From NCBI RefSeq assembly GCF_020567525.1, contig NZ_JAJCVI010000002.1:124001-188000 (forward strand): a stretch of 64,000 nucleotides of DNA. Direction: 5' to 3'. The DNA is from Halorubellus salinus. Lineage in GTDB: Archaea > Halobacteriota > Halobacteria > Halobacteriales > Natrialbaceae. Below the pieces are notes generated by a model, which was not told the origin of the DNA, ran no database searches, and saw nothing but the letters and a program-made list of their open reading frames with translations. Of this stretch, positions 26,431-34,985 are shown in pieces. How positions within the stretch are numbered: the first letter of the stretch is position 1; each line of letters starts with the position of its first letter. The position numbers and the translations under genes were made by a program.

Positions 26431-27591
26431 TCAGTTCGACTGCGAGTCGCTCCCGTCCTGCATCTGCTCGTCAGCGGGATTGAACTCGTCTTCCATCTCC
26501 GCGATCACGTCGTCTGGGTCGGAGATCTGCGCCGTGTCCTCGCCCTCCTTGATCGCCTGGGCCTGCTCCTCCATCGCTTCGACGTCGGGCTCGGACTCCT
26601 CCTCAATCTGACCGAGTATCTCGTCGATGTCGTCCAGGCCGAGGATCTCGCGGGTCTCCTCGTCGAAGTCCTTCGTCTCGAGCTCGCCGTCGCCGGTCTT
26701 CACGTCGCTCCCCGTGAGGTGCTTCCCGTAGCGGCCGAGCATACTGGAGAGCTCCTGCGGGAGGATGAACGTCGTGGATTCGCTCTGCCCGATGTTCTCG
26801 AGGGATTCGAGGCCCTTGTCGATGATGGCGCGCTCGCCCATCGCCTCCGCGGACTTCGCGCGGAGCACGGTCGAGATCGCGTCACCCTGGGCTTCGAGGA
26901 TCTGACTCTGCTTCTCACCTTGCGCGCGGATGATGTTGGACTGCTTCTCACCCTGCGCCTCCTCGATCGCACTGCGGCGCTCACCCTGCGCTTCGAGAAT
27001 CATCGCACGGCGGCGACGCTCGGCGGACGTCTGCTGCTCCATCGCCTGCTGGACGTCCTTCGAGGGGTTGACCTCGCGGACCTCGACGGATTCGACGCGG
27101 ACACCCCACTCGTCGGTGGGTTCGTCGAGTTCCTTCCGGATGCGCGCGTTGATCTCCTGGCGCTTGTTGAGCGTGTCGTCGAGCTCCATGTCGCCGATGA
27201 CGGCGCGGAGCGTGGTCTGCGCGAGGTTCGAGACGGCGCGCTTGTAGTCGTCGACCTCGAGGAACGCCTTCTTGGCGTCCATGACCTTGATGTAGACGAC
27301 GGCGTCGGCCGTCACGGGCGAGTTGTCGCGCGTGATGGCTTCCTGGCGCGGGACGTCGAGCGTCTCCGTCCGCATGTCGAACGTGTACGTCTTCGAGACG
27401 AACGGCGTCACGAAGTTGACACCCGGGTCGAGGAGCTTCTGGTACTTCCCGAATCGAGTGTATGCTCGCTTCTCGTACGCGTTGACTATCTGGACGGAAC
27501 TCGCGAGCGCCGCGATCGCGAGGACCAATACGATGACGACGAGTAGCAGCACTATCGTGCCGCCGACACCCTGCAGTGGTATCAGTACCAT
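26431..27591 (-). CDS. SPFH/stomatin-like membrane protein
   Basis: A 386-residue prohibitin-homology protein. One N-terminal membrane segment (residues about 8-32) is followed by the SPFH domain (EKRAYTRFGKYQKLLDPGVNFVTPF to VESVEVREVNPSKDV). A long coiled coil follows with RRRRAMILEAQGERRSA and repeated EAQGEKQS units, then an acidic tail. Stomatins build ring- or raft-like assemblies and partner with NfeD, whose gene lies 69 bp upstream on the same strand. A GGCTTTTTGC element 28 nt before the ATG indicates a separate promoter despite the adjacency. Confidence 0.93.
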   Translation of the reverse strand: MVLIPLQGVGGTIVLLLVVIVLVLAIAALASSVQIVNAYEKRAYTRFGKYQKLLDPGVNFVTPFVSKTYTFDMRTETLDVPRQEAITRDNSPVTADAVVYIKVMDAKKAFLEVDDYKRAVSNLAQTTLRAVIGDMELDDTLNKRQEINARIRKELDEPTDEWGVRVESVEVREVNPSKDVQQAMEQQTSAERRRRAMILEAQGERRSAIEEAQGEKQSNIIRAQGEKQSQILEAQGDAISTVLRAKSAEAMGERAIIDKGLESLENIGQSESTTFILPQELSSMLGRYGKHLTGSDVKTGDGELETKDFDEETREILGLDDIDEILGQIEEESEPDVEAMEEQAQAIKEGEDTAQISDPDDVIAEMEDEFNPADEQMQDGSDSQSN

Positions 27592-27660
27592 AGTTCGACG
27601 TTAGATGGACGAGCAAAAAGCCTTCCTGTTTGCTAACTAACTAAACGAGGTTGATACTGG

Positions 27661-28353
27661 CTACGCGCGCTCCGTCTCGGTCTCCGTCTCGGACTCGTCG
27701 CGGTCGCGAGACGACGCCGAATCGGACCCGTCTTCAGACGACGAATCCGACACGTCACCCGACGACGAATCCGCCTCCGTGTCGTCCTCGTCGCCCGACG
27801 CCGCAGGCTCCTCGTCCGTCGCCCGAGCAGCTTCCTCGCGGCCGCGAGCGAGCTCGCGGTCGATACTGTCCTCGCGGACCACGTCCATGGACTCCACCGT
27901 CAGGACGTTCCCACCGCCCGGGTCGGTCACGATGACCTCCGTGCCCTCCTCGATGTCGCCGTGCTCCGAGCGCGCCCGGTAGTTCGGGTCGAACCCGCCA
28001 CCTTCCGAGAGGCGAATCGCGCCGCCGCGGGCCGTGATCTTCTCGGTGACGACGGCAGTCACGCCCGACAGGTCGTCCGAGTCCGTCGTCTGTCCGCGGT
28101 CAGGGCCGTTGTAGAGGTCCATCTCGCGGAACGCGAAGTACGCGAACACCCCGAACGCGACCGTCATCAGGGTCAGTGCGACGACGCTCGTGAACGCACC
28201 ACCCAGGAGGATACCCACGAGTCCCGCGAGGAACAACGCGACGCCGACGACGACGAACTGCGCACCAGGAATCACCGCCTCGGCGAGCATCAGTCCCGCA
28301 CCGGCGAGTACCAGCAACAGCGGTAATCCCAGTCCCAGCAGAGGGTCAGCCAT
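27661..28353 (-). CDS. nfeD: NfeD-family membrane protein
   Basis: A 230-residue truncated-type NfeD: no serine protease domain, four hydrophobic segments in residues 1-75 (LVLAGAGLMLAEAVIPGAQFVVVGVALFLAGLVGILLGG), then an OB-fold domain (residues about 95-150, LSGVTAVVTEKITARGGAIR, EEGTEVIVTDPGGGNVLTVE) and an acidic Ser/Asp/Glu tail of about 70 residues. NfeD proteins work with the stomatin encoded next door, probably in membrane-domain organisation or quality control. The acidic tail is typical for halophiles and probably disordered. Confidence 0.92.
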   Translation of the reverse strand: MADPLLGLGLPLLLVLAGAGLMLAEAVIPGAQFVVVGVALFLAGLVGILLGGAFTSVVALTLMTVAFGVFAYFAFREMDLYNGPDRGQTTDSDDLSGVTAVVTEKITARGGAIRLSEGGGFDPNYRARSEHGDIEEGTEVIVTDPGGGNVLTVESMDVVREDSIDRELARGREEAARATDEEPAASGDEDDTEADSSSGDVSDSSSEDGSDSASSRDRDESETETETERA

Positions 28354-28419
28354 GCGCGACAATTGGCAGGCAGTCCGATTAAACCTTGTGCGCTCCCCTG
28401 GAACGAGCGTTCCCGGCAG

Positions 28420-28740
28420 TCAGACGCTGAGAACGAGAACGGCAATCAATGCGAGTAGCGCGACGACGCCGAGGGCGACGAAGACGGCGTTCTCGACGTC
28501 CACGCGCTGTGGCTCGATGGGGTCGTCGCCCGACGGATAGTCGGGTTCGTCGTCGAGGTCGGCGAGGTCGTCCGCGACCGCCTCGCGGAGCTCGTCGTCG
28601 ACGCCGTCGCGCTCGGGCGCGTCCGGCGGCACGGGCTCGTTCAGGTCGTGGGTCGCGTCGACCGACGCGTCCGCGCTCTCCTCCCGGGGTCGACCCCAGG
28701 CGTCGGCGTCGCGGTCGGTCGTGGAGGTCTCGTCCGTCAT
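28420..28740 (-). CDS. Small acidic tail-anchored membrane protein
   Basis: A 106-residue protein. About 80 very acidic residues (32 or so Asp/Glu) without recognisable domain precede a single C-terminal hydrophobic helix (VENAVFVALGVVALLALIAVLVLSV), so it should be tail-anchored with the acidic part in the cytoplasm. Function unknown. It lies between nfeD and pyruvate kinase, all on the minus strand, with 66 bp and 116 bp gaps. Conservation of this place next to nfeD in other haloarchaea would be informative. Confidence 0.72.
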   Translation of the reverse strand: MTDETSTTDRDADAWGRPREESADASVDATHDLNEPVPPDAPERDGVDDELREAVADDLADLDDEPDYPSGDDPIEPQRVDVENAVFVALGVVALLALIAVLVLSV

Positions 28741-28856
28741 GCTTCAACGTTACGCGCCGAGGTGCAAAAACCGACGGGTCCGCTCGCACGCCGGTTCCGG
28801 CCCGGGTGGTCGTGCTACAACTCGGCCGGCTCTCCGGTGGTCGTGCGGCGAGTGAG

Positions 28857-30617
28857 TCAGCTCTCGGGGAGGTCGCGTCGCTCGCGTCGGATCTCGCCCT
28901 CGTAGACGACGCCGCGTTCGGCGTCGAGCGTGACCGTCTCGCCCTCGTAGTCGCGGCCGACCGCCGCGCCGCTTATCATCGGGATGCCGACCTCGCGGGC
29001 GACCATCGCGGGGTAGCCCGTCATCCCCGAGCGTGCGTCGACGATGCCCGCGAGCTTCGAGATGTCGCCGTCGAACTCGTCGTCGAAGTCCGCGTCGAGC
29101 GCGACGATGGCGCCCGCCGGGACGGCCTCGAGGTCACCGTCGTCGACGTGATGGAGCGACCCGACGCCGTACCCCGAGACGACGGCGCGACCCGCTGCGA
29201 GCGTCTCCGCGGCGATGTGCACCTTCAGGACGTTCGTCGTCCCCATGCCCTCTATCTCCGTCATCATCCCGGAGAGCACGACGACGGTGTCGCCGCTCTG
29301 CGCGACGCCAGCGTCGAGCGCCGCCTGCACGGCGTTCTCGATGACGTCGTCCGCGCCCTTCACGCCGAGCGGCGCGTACTCCGCGTGCACGCCCCAGGAG
29401 AGCGCGAGTTCGCGGCGGATACCGTCGGTGGTCGTCGCCGCGACGATGGGGACGTTCGGTCGGTACTTCGCGGTCTTCAACGCGGTGTACCCGGACTCGG
29501 TCCCGGCGACGATGGCGGTCGCCCCGAGGTCCCGCGCGAGGTAGCGTGCGGACCGCGCCAGCGCGTCGGTCCGGGAGTCCTCGGCGCCCGGGACGCGACG
29601 TTCGTTCGTCTCGTCGTACGCCGCGTCGCCCTCGACCTGCCGGATGATGCTGTCCATCGCCGACACGACCTCGACGGGGTGGTCGCCGATGGCGGTCTCC
29701 GCGGAGAGCATCACGGCGTCGGTGCCGTCGAGCACGGCGTTCGCGACGTCGCTCGCCTCGGCGCGCGTCGGGCGACGTTCGTGGACCATCGAGTCGAGCA
29801 TCTCCGTCGCCGTGATGACCGGCGTCCCCGTGCTCTGGCAGCGTCGGATGATGCGCTTCTGTATCATCGGGACCTTCTCCATCGGGAGTTCCACGCCGAG
29901 GTCGCCACGCGCGACCATCACGCCGTACGCGGTGTCGATTATCTCCTCGAGGTTGTCGACGGCGCCGGCGCGCTCGATCTTCGCGACGATCGGGATGTCC
30001 GCGCCGAACTCCTCCAGGACCTGCGAGACCTCGAGGACGTCCGCGGCGTCGCGGACGAACGACGCGGCGACGAAGTCGACGTCGTGCTCGGCGGCGAGTC
30101 GGAGGTCCTCGCGGTCCTTGTCCGTGACGACCTCGAGGTCGAGGTCGACGCCGGGCGTGTTCACGCCCTTTCGACCCGCGAGCTCGCCGCCGTCGTCGAC
30201 GTGCGCGTGCACGCCGTCGGCGTCGACGCTCGTGACGGTCGTCTCGATGCGGCCGTCGTCGAGGAGCACCTTGTCGCCGACGGTGACGCCGTCCAGGTCG
30301 TAGGAAAGTCCGACGACGTCGGGCGTGGCGGTGTCGCCTTCGACGAACGTGACGTCGCTCCCCTCGTCGAGGTCGATCGGGTCGTCCAGTGGCGCAGTTC
30401 GTACTTCCGGGCCCTGCATGTCTACCATCGTCGCGAGCGGGACGTCGGTCTCCTCGTCGACCGACCGGACCGTCTCGACGATGTCCGCGCGGGACTCCAG
30501 CGTGCCGTGACTGGAGTTGACGCGCGCGACCGACATGCCGGCCTCGCAGAGGTCGCGTATCGTCCGCCGGTCGGCCGACGCCGGGCCGAGCGTGCAGACG
30601 ATCTTGGCTCTTCGCAT
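28857..30617 (-). CDS. pyk: Pyruvate kinase with C-terminal PEP-utiliser-like domain
   Basis: A 586-residue enzyme converting PEP and ADP to pyruvate and ATP. Core motifs: RRAKIVCTLGPAS, MVDMQGPEVRT, AKIERAGAV (catalytic Lys-Glu), GVMVARGDLGVELP and TATEMLDSM. The extra C-terminal domain (residues about 480-575) resembles the phosphohistidine domain of PEP synthase. The position of the phosphorylated His reads SGMTGYPAM instead of GGMTSHAAI, so it cannot carry phosphate and is probably structural. A GGCTTTTGG element is about 30 nt before the ATG, with a TrmB-like box immediately upstream. Divergent from a GlpA-like gene. Confidence 0.96.
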   Translation of the reverse strand: MRRAKIVCTLGPASADRRTIRDLCEAGMSVARVNSSHGTLESRADIVETVRSVDEETDVPLATMVDMQGPEVRTAPLDDPIDLDEGSDVTFVEGDTATPDVVGLSYDLDGVTVGDKVLLDDGRIETTVTSVDADGVHAHVDDGGELAGRKGVNTPGVDLDLEVVTDKDREDLRLAAEHDVDFVAASFVRDAADVLEVSQVLEEFGADIPIVAKIERAGAVDNLEEIIDTAYGVMVARGDLGVELPMEKVPMIQKRIIRRCQSTGTPVITATEMLDSMVHERRPTRAEASDVANAVLDGTDAVMLSAETAIGDHPVEVVSAMDSIIRQVEGDAAYDETNERRVPGAEDSRTDALARSARYLARDLGATAIVAGTESGYTALKTAKYRPNVPIVAATTTDGIRRELALSWGVHAEYAPLGVKGADDVIENAVQAALDAGVAQSGDTVVVLSGMMTEIEGMGTTNVLKVHIAAETLAAGRAVVSGYGVGSLHHVDDGDLEAVPAGAIVALDADFDDEFDGDISKLAGIVDARSGMTGYPAMVAREVGIPMISGAAVGRDYEGETVTLDAERGVVYEGEIRRERRDLPES

Positions 30618-30658
30618 ACCTGCCGGTTCTTCGGCGCCGTCCAAAAGCCTTCGCGATT

Positions 30659-30674
30659 AACTAAGTTTCGAGTA
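30659..30674 (-). promoter_or_regulatory. Candidate TrmB box between pyk and the GlpA-like gene
   Basis: AACT-N7-GAGTA on the plus strand, one mismatch from the published Halobacterium TrmB consensus TACT-N7-8-GAGTA. It lies directly upstream of the pyk TATA-like element (about 30643-30651), 42-57 nt from the start codon. It is in the 123-bp region shared with the divergent GlpA-like gene. Confidence 0.45.
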
Positions 30675-30740
30675 GTCGCGTTTGCGGTCGCGGTCGCCCG
30701 AACCCGGGCCCTCGTAAGGCTCCAGCCCCCCGCTTCGAGC

Positions 30741-31967
30741 ATGACGCGTTCACCGACCGTCCTCGTCGTCGGCGGCGGCGCGACCGGCGCCGGCGTCGCA
30801 CGCGACCTCGCACGCCGCGGTGTCGACGTCGCGCTCGTCGATCGTGGTGGCCTCGGGAGCGGGACGTCCGGCCGTTCGCACGGCCTCCTGCACAGCGGCG
30901 CGCGGTACGCCGAGTCCGACCCGGTCGGCGCCGAGGAGTGTATCGAGGAGAACCGCGTCCTCCGCGAGATAGCCGGCGAGTGCGTCCGCGACACCGGCGG
31001 GCTGTTCGTCGAGCTCGCCACCGACGACCCCGCGTACTTCGACGCGAAGCGCGCGGCCTGCAAGGACGTCGGCATCCCCACGACCGTCCTCGACGCGGCG
31101 GCGGCCCACGAGCGCGTCCCCGGCATCGCCTCGGACGTCGAGCGCGCGATGGCGGTCCCCGACGGTGTCGTCTATCCCTCGCGGCTCGTCGCGGCGAACG
31201 CCGCGGCCGTCGAGGCGAACGGCGGGACCGTCCACCCGCACGCGCCCCTCGAAGCCCTCGCCGTCGAGGACGGTCGCGTCGTCGCGGCGACCATCGGCGG
31301 GCGCGTGGACGCGACGTTCGAACCGACGTTCGTCGTGAACGCCGCCGGCGCGTGGGCGGGCGACGTCGCCGCGATGGCCGGCGTCGACGTCGAGATGGCG
31401 CCCTCGCGCGGTGCGATGGTCGCCGTCGACCACGACGCGCTCGGCCCCGTCCTGAACCGCTGCCGGGAACCCGAGGACGGCGACATCGTGCTCCCGCACG
31501 CCGACGAGGTCGTGCTCGGGACGACGAGCGTCCCCGTCGACGACCCGGACGACTACGAGCGCGCCGACTGGGAGCGAGCGCGCTGCGTCGAGGAGTGCGC
31601 CGCGATGCTCCCGGCGGTCGCCGACGCCGAGGTGACGCGCACCTGGTGGGGCGTCCGCCCGCTGTACGCGCCCGACGAGGCCGACACCGACCGACGTGGC
31701 ATCTCGAGGGGGTTCTTCGCGCTCGACCACGCCGACGACGGCGTCGCGAACCTCGCGAGTGTGGTCGGCGGGAAGCTCACGACGTACCGGCGGATGGCCG
31801 AGGCGACCGCGGACCTCGTCGCCGACCACCTCGGCGTCGACGAGCCGTCGACGACCGCCGACGCCACGCTCCCCGGCGCGGACGACCCCGACCGCCTGGA
31901 CGCGTTCGTCGACCGGTACGACGCCCGGAACCCGTCGGACGCGAACGTCGACGACGCCGCTCGCTGA
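30741..31967 (+). CDS. GlpA-like FAD-dependent glycerol-3-phosphate dehydrogenase family protein
   Basis: A 408-residue DAO-fold flavoprotein. The dinucleotide site is VLVVGGGATGAGVARDLARR, followed by GLGSGTSGRSHGLLHSGARYA, the glycerol-3-phosphate dehydrogenase signature, and late WWGVRPLYAPD and VVGGKLTTYRRMAEATADLV. It is shorter than true GlpA subunits (about 570 aa), which have a C-terminal iron-sulphur region; that part is missing. No glpB, glpC or glpK is beside it, so it may serve another 2-hydroxy acid. The ATG at 30741 has a CTCGTAAGG element about 27 nt upstream. Confidence 0.82.
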   Translation: MTRSPTVLVVGGGATGAGVARDLARRGVDVALVDRGGLGSGTSGRSHGLLHSGARYAESDPVGAEECIEENRVLREIAGECVRDTGGLFVELATDDPAYFDAKRAACKDVGIPTTVLDAAAAHERVPGIASDVERAMAVPDGVVYPSRLVAANAAAVEANGGTVHPHAPLEALAVEDGRVVAATIGGRVDATFEPTFVVNAAGAWAGDVAAMAGVDVEMAPSRGAMVAVDHDALGPVLNRCREPEDGDIVLPHADEVVLGTTSVPVDDPDDYERADWERARCVEECAAMLPAVADAEVTRTWWGVRPLYAPDEADTDRRGISRGFFALDHADDGVANLASVVGGKLTTYRRMAEATADLVADHLGVDEPSTTADATLPGADDPDRLDAFVDRYDARNPSDANVDDAAR

Positions 31968-31998
31968 CGGCGACGGCGGACCGTCCGACCGGCCGGCG

Positions 31999-32430
31999 CT
32001 ACTCGCGCACCACGAGGACGTCCACGGACGACTCGTGGACGACGCGGTCGCTCGTGCTCCCGAGCACCCGCGCCCCGAGCCCCGACTCACCGCTCGCGCC
32101 GACCACCACGACGTCCGCGTCCACCTCGTCGCGGTACGCCGTGATGACCTCGTACGGCAGTCCCTCGACGACCGCGCGCTCGTGGTCGACGCCCGCCGCC
32201 TCGGCGACCGCCGTGGCATCGTCGAGCGCGTCCGACGCCATCTTCCTGAGGCTCTCGGTCAACTCCTCCGCGACGGTCCCGACACCCGACGCCGCCATCG
32301 ACACGCCGACGTCGACGACGTACAGGCAGTGGACGGTCGCGTCCGTCGCCGCCGCCAGCGACACCGCTCGCTCCACCGCCGCCAGCCCGCCGTCGCTTCC
32401 GTCCGTCGCCACGAGCACGACGTCGTACAT
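31999..32430 (-). CDS. Universal stress protein, single UspA domain
   Basis: A 143-residue single UspA domain. It starts with VVLVATDGSDGG and has the ATP-binding signature VVGASGESGLGARVLGSTSDRVVHESSVDVLVVRE, close to the G-2x-G-9x-G(S/T) motif, so it probably binds ATP. Role in stress or transporter control is not known. The ATG at 32430 has a GGTTTTTTCG element 28 nt upstream. It is convergent with the GlpA-like gene, with 31 bp between the stops. Confidence 0.92.
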   Translation of the reverse strand: MYDVVLVATDGSDGGLAAVERAVSLAAATDATVHCLYVVDVGVSMAASGVGTVAEELTESLRKMASDALDDATAVAEAAGVDHERAVVEGLPYEVITAYRDEVDADVVVVGASGESGLGARVLGSTSDRVVHESSVDVLVVRE

Positions 32431-32523
32431 GCTCGACGTATCGACGACCAGCACGAAAAAACCGCCGCCGGGTCAGTCAGCCCGCACAGCCAGGAATCGG
32501 CAGTCGCGGGCGGCTTGGACGGA

Positions 32524-34683
32524 CTACCGGACCTTCGTGCCCGGTTCGCTGTCGCCGTGGGTCGTGAGGAGGTCCGCGTCCTCGCCCGCGGCGAGCACCA
32601 TCCCGTTGGACTCGACGCCGAACAGCTCGTTCTTCTCCATGTTCGCCACCACGACCACCTTCGTCCCCGGGAGCTCCTCGAGGTCGTGCAGTTGCTTGAT
32701 GCCCGCGACGACCGTCCGCGTCTCCGCGCCCAGGTCGACGTCGAGCTTCGCGAGCTTGTCCGCGCCCTCTATCGGCTCGGCGGCCTCCACGCGACCGACG
32801 CGCAGGTCCATCGCCTGGAAGTCGTCGAAACTGATGCGGTCCTCGGTCAGGGGTTCGATGTCGCTCACGTCACCCTCGTCGTCCTCGGTGGAGTCGTCGC
32901 TTTCGGTCTCGGCCGCGTCCGCGTCCTCGGCGTCGTCGACGTCAGTGGCGTCGGCGTCGTCCTCGGCGTCCGCGACCTTCTCCGCGAGCTTCGCCTCCAG
33001 TTCCTCGACGCGCTCGTCCTCGACCTGCTCGAAGAGCTCGTCGGGCTCCGGGAACGCCCCCGGTGCCTCGCGCGCGGCGTCGAGCGTGACCGCGTGGACG
33101 TCCCCGTCCGCGCCGAGCTGTGCGAACGCCCGCTCGGCCTTCTCCGGCATGAACGGCTCCATGAGGACCGCGACGGCCTTCGCGACCTGCACGCAGTCCC
33201 GGATGACCTGCGCTTGCTCGTCGCCGCCGTCCTCGAGCTTCCAGGGCTCGTGCCCCTGGATGTACTCGTTCCCGAACCGAGCCAGGCGGACGCCCGCCTC
33301 GCTCGCCCCGCGGAGGTCGTACTCGTTCACCGCCGTCGAGAACTCGTCGACGGCCTCGTCGATGCGCGCGGCGACGTCGTCGCTGACGTCGACCGCGGGC
33401 GTTCCCTCGAAGTTCCGCGCCGCGAACAGCAGGCTCCGGTAGAAGAAGTTCCCGACGGTCCCGACGAGCTCGCCGTTCACGCGCTCGGCGAACCGCTCCC
33501 AGGAGAAGTCCAGGTCCTGCTGGAACCCGCCCATCGTCGTCAGGTAGTACCGGAGCAGGTCCGGGTGGAAGCCCTCGTCGAGGTACTCGTGCGCCCAGAT
33601 GGCGCGGTTCCGACTCGTCGACAGGCCCTTCCCGTTGATCGTGACGAACCCGGTCGCGCACACCGCGCGCGGCGCGGTGTAGCCCGCGACCTCGAGCATC
33701 GCCGGCCAGAAGATCGTGTGATGCTGGATGATGTCCCGACCGATGACGTGGATTATCTCGCCGTTCTCCGACGCACTCGCGGCCGCGTCCGGTTCGCCGT
33801 CCTCGGTCGTCGCCTGCGGCTTCCAGACCTGCTCCCAGTCGTACGCGTCCGCGCCGACGCGCTCCGTGTACTGCTTCGTCGACGAGATGTACTCGATCGG
33901 CGCGTCAACCCACACGTAGAGGACGAGCTCGTCCTCCGCACCCGGGTAGTCGATGCCCCAGTCCATGTCGCGGGTGATGCACCAGTCCTGGAGGCCGTTC
34001 TCGATCCACTCGCGGGGCTGGTTCCGCGCGTTGCTCGTCCCCTCGAGACCGTCGAGGAACTCGGTGAGGTAGTCGCTGAGTTCGCTCACCGCGAAGAACC
34101 GGTGCTCGCGGTCGCGGTACTCCGCGCGGTTCCCCGTGATGGTGCTCTCGGGGTCCTCTATCTCGCCGGGTTCGAGGTGGCGACCGCAGCCGTCGTCGCA
34201 CTCGTCGCCGCGCGCGGTCTCCCCGCAGTACGGGCACGTGCCGCGAACGTAGCGATCCGGGAGCGGCTGGTCCTCCTCGGGGTCCCACGCGACCTTGATC
34301 TCCTTCTCGTACACGTACCCCTCCTCCTCGAGGGTGGCGACGATGCTCTGCGTGAGTTCGGTGTTCGTCGCGTCGTGCGTGTGACCGTAGTTGTCGAAGT
34401 CGACGTTGAACTTCGGGAACGTCTCCTCGTACTGCTCGTGGTACGCCATCGCGAAGTCCTCGGGGTCGACCCCGTCCTGTTCGGCGCCCACCGCGATGGG
34501 CGTGCCGTGCATGTCGCTCCCGCAGACGTACGCGGTCTGCTGGCCGAGCTTGCCGAGCGCTCGATTGTACGCGTCCGCCGCGGTGTAGCCACGGAGATGA
34601 CCGATGTGGAGGTCGCCGTTCGCGTACGGCAACCCACACGTCACCACCGCGGGCTCGTCTGTCGGGTACTCGTCGCTGCTCAT
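32524..34683 (-). CDS. metG: Methionyl-tRNA synthetase with C-terminal tRNA-binding domain
   Basis: A 719-residue class I synthetase that charges initiator and elongator tRNA-Met. The HIGH signature is at residues 26-29. The archaeal KMSKS equivalent reads KGLSTSRNR near residue 352. The zinc knuckle CPYC-x8-C-x3-C lies near residue 150, with one residue more than usual in the second pair. The OB-fold EMAP-like domain (residues about 615-719, DFQAMDLRVGRVEAAEPIEGADKLAKL) is fused at the C-terminus, joined by a long Asp/Glu/Ala linker. CCTAAAACC lies about 28 nt before the start. Confidence 0.97.
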   Translation of the reverse strand: MSSDEYPTDEPAVVTCGLPYANGDLHIGHLRGYTAADAYNRALGKLGQQTAYVCGSDMHGTPIAVGAEQDGVDPEDFAMAYHEQYEETFPKFNVDFDNYGHTHDATNTELTQSIVATLEEEGYVYEKEIKVAWDPEEDQPLPDRYVRGTCPYCGETARGDECDDGCGRHLEPGEIEDPESTITGNRAEYRDREHRFFAVSELSDYLTEFLDGLEGTSNARNQPREWIENGLQDWCITRDMDWGIDYPGAEDELVLYVWVDAPIEYISSTKQYTERVGADAYDWEQVWKPQATTEDGEPDAAASASENGEIIHVIGRDIIQHHTIFWPAMLEVAGYTAPRAVCATGFVTINGKGLSTSRNRAIWAHEYLDEGFHPDLLRYYLTTMGGFQQDLDFSWERFAERVNGELVGTVGNFFYRSLLFAARNFEGTPAVDVSDDVAARIDEAVDEFSTAVNEYDLRGASEAGVRLARFGNEYIQGHEPWKLEDGGDEQAQVIRDCVQVAKAVAVLMEPFMPEKAERAFAQLGADGDVHAVTLDAAREAPGAFPEPDELFEQVEDERVEELEAKLAEKVADAEDDADATDVDDAEDADAAETESDDSTEDDEGDVSDIEPLTEDRISFDDFQAMDLRVGRVEAAEPIEGADKLAKLDVDLGAETRTVVAGIKQLHDLEELPGTKVVVVANMEKNELFGVESNGMVLAAGEDADLLTTHGDSEPGTKVR

Positions 34684-34985
34684 GTCTCTGCCTCCGGTCG
34701 GTGCGGGCCTAAAACCCGCCGGTTCGTGTGTGATTCCATGGTTGCTGGTCGCTGTCGAACGCTACCTGTCTGCGATGCGAGAACGAGTGACCGGGTTTCC
34801 TGGCCGCGTCCGCGGCCCCATGACGGGCGTCGCGGCCGTCCCCACCGGGCGCTATCGGCGCGAGCGCATACGGCGGTTCGTGGGGACGACGGCCTGCACG
34901 CTCGCCCGTAGTGCGGTACCGAACAAAAGTGATGCGGTCGCGTGCGAGGGTTTCCCACGCCGGGAGTGCAGGGCGACGGTCGAGG
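34684..34985. other. Non-coding gap between metG and the LiaF-like gene
   Basis: 302 bp without a convincing gene. Next to metG it holds the promoter CCTAAAACC (about 34709-34717), itself the loop of a small GCGGG/CCCGC hairpin. Further right is a GGCCGCG-N2-CGCGGCC palindrome (34802-34817) and a G/C-rich tract. Open frames here have poor codon pattern. I see no tRNA-like or riboswitch-like structure. Confidence 0.5.

Noticed and set aside
34684-34985. Small RNA or riboswitch before metG
   Set aside because: Only short G/C palindromes are seen, with no recognisable conserved RNA core; metG appears leaderless.
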